From NCBI GenBank assembly GCA_964502465.1, contig CAZCWX010000029.1:1-5904 (forward strand): a stretch of DNA of 5,904 bases, read 5' to 3'. The notes under the pieces are model-generated. The model was not told the origin of the DNA. It worked only from the letters and a program-made list of their open reading frames with translations, and ran no database searches. Each line of letters opens with the position of its first letter. Position 1 is the first letter of the stretch. Source of the stretch: CAZCWX01 sp964502465 (GTDB lineage Bacteria > Desulfobacterota > Binatia > Bin18). Made by a program: the position numbers and the translations under genes. Shown here piece after piece: positions 5,116 to 5,904 of this stretch.

Positions 5116-5904
5116 CAATGGACGACGTGTTAGATCCTGCCGATGGTGGCCGCGGTCGTGCGGATCCGGCCGGACCACGACTTGACGAGCAAACCGGGCA
5201 TCAAATAGCGCAGCGGGTCTATCGACCGGCCACGTATCGAGTACCGTTCGTACTTGGGCGAACTTCTCTGGGGTTGCTTCCTTTCCCACATGGATGGTCA
5301 CTGGGCGATCCACCAGAAAGAGCGTATACCCCTGGCGCTGGTCCCAATGGATTTCTGACAGCGATTCCCGCCACAGGTGCGCGAGGGAAAGCAGGTAGAC
5401 AACGTCAGCAAGCACCACTCGGGCAGTCGGCGTGTCGAGCGACAGCTTTTCCAAGCCGCTGATATACGGCAGATCAATTTCCCTCTCCCCTTCCTGAACG
5501 ACAAAATATGCCCCAGTGTCATCGAGATAGGTAAACGGTTGTCGCCAGACGATTGCCACTGGTCGCCGTATGTTCACTGCGATGTGTACCCGGTCCGGGA
5601 ACTCTCGCCTTACACGAGCAGTGTGAATCCATGGTTGAGCGAGCAGGCGGGCTTCGACCTGTGGCGGATCAATGGCCCACAGGTCCATCCCCAGCGCCAG
5701 TCCGCTCCAGGTGCGAATCTGCTCTATCGAGAAGCGCCCGTGGCTACTAACCTGAATGTCCTGCACGGCAAAGTAGGGGTGTTGCGCAGCGTAATGGGTA
5801 ACGACCGACCACGCAACATCTCCCCCCCCGCCAAAGCCAGCAACCACAAGAACAGCGCCAACATACCAGCCCTTAGAAAACTGAGAGAGATTGAAACGCG
5901 TTTT
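5113..5904 (-). CDS. ftsQ: Cell division protein FtsQ, 5' end outside the window
   Basis: FtsQ is a single-pass membrane protein that links early and late divisome proteins through FtsB and FtsL. The frame is open to the right edge, giving 263 visible residues (numbered from the edge). A hydrophobic segment lies at about 12-30 (GWYVGAVLVVAGFGG). A POTRA domain follows at about 44-116: PYFAVQDIQV, then the loop GLALGMDLWAID, then PWIHTARVRREFPDRVHIAV with the conserved 'P.W...V.R..P' pattern and RRPVA. The periplasmic beta domain runs from about 117 to 245 and ends with DARFARQVVVRP, the typical end of the FtsQ fold. A GTG at 5847 lies inside the membrane segment and cannot be the true start. 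A run of eight G bases (5822-5829 on the plus strand as C) encodes GGGG at the end of the segment. The bases upstream of it are hydrophobic in two frames, so the first 25 residues are less certain than the rest. Upstream, outside the window, murB or ddl would be expected. Confidence 0.92.
   Translation of the reverse strand, partial: KTRFNLSQFSKGWYVGAVLVVAGFGGGGDVAWSVVTHYAAQHPYFAVQDIQVSSHGRFSIEQIRTWSGLALGMDLWAIDPPQVEARLLAQPWIHTARVRREFPDRVHIAVNIRRPVAIVWRQPFTYLDDTGAYFVVQEGEREIDLPYISGLEKLSLDTPTARVVLADVVYLLSLAHLWRESLSEIHWDQRQGYTLFLVDRPVTIHVGKEATPEKFAQVRTVLDTWPVDRPAALFDARFARQVVVRPDPHDRGHHRQDLTRRPL
5822..5829 (-). repeat. G8 homopolymer within ftsQ
   Basis: Eight consecutive C on the plus strand, read as G8 in ftsQ, lie exactly at the end of the membrane segment. 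Tracts of this length are prone to slippage in cells and to miscalls in sequencing. A change of one base would alter the frame of everything upstream relative to the POTRA domain. Confidence 0.9.

Noticed and set aside
5113..5847. ftsQ starting at the GTG at 5847
   Set aside because: That codon is in the middle of the membrane segment, and the frame remains open to the window edge, so the true start is outside.

Overview
The window is one co-directional block of conserved bacterial housekeeping genes, all on the minus strand, so transcription runs from right to left. In transcription order it holds ftsQ (cut by the right edge), ftsA, ftsZ, a large radical SAM protein and acpS. About 300 bases at the left edge have no recognisable gene.

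The right two thirds are the distal end of a division and cell wall (dcw) cluster. FtsQ is a membrane-anchored divisome protein. FtsA is an actin-like protein that anchors FtsZ to the membrane, and FtsZ is the tubulin-like ring GTPase. The ftsQ stop and ftsA start are 9 nt apart, and ftsA and ftsZ are 50 nt apart, with a possible 7-codon leader peptide whose stop overlaps the ftsZ start as ATGA. FtsA keeps its C-terminal amphipathic helix and FtsZ its C-terminal partner-binding peptide, so the membrane-tethering pair looks intact.

After ftsZ comes a 136-nt gap rich in overlapping inverted repeats. Then comes a 589-residue radical SAM protein of the uncharacterised type with an N-terminal B12-binding-like domain (TIGR03960-like) and a Cys-rich tail. 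Its 3' third carries four tandem heptanucleotides translated in frame. acpS (4'-phosphopantetheinyl transferase for acyl carrier protein) follows 30 nt later. The left end (1-297) shows small inverted repeats and no convincing coding region.

The organism is probably a Gram-negative bacterium of deltaproteobacterial type or a related uncultured phylum. The reasons are the FtsZ tail ending in a DIPAFLRKQ-type peptide, a TIGR03960-like radical SAM gene directly after ftsZ (rather than lpxC, as in gammaproteobacteria), and a moderately GC-rich composition. This placement is inference from memory of gene neighbourhoods and is only moderately sure.

I do not see an undescribed multi-gene system. 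The points most worth a second look are the radical SAM protein and its heptamer insertion, the G8 tract in the FtsQ membrane segment (where two frames encode a plausible helix), the ftsZ leader minicistron, and the mutually exclusive hairpins after ftsZ.
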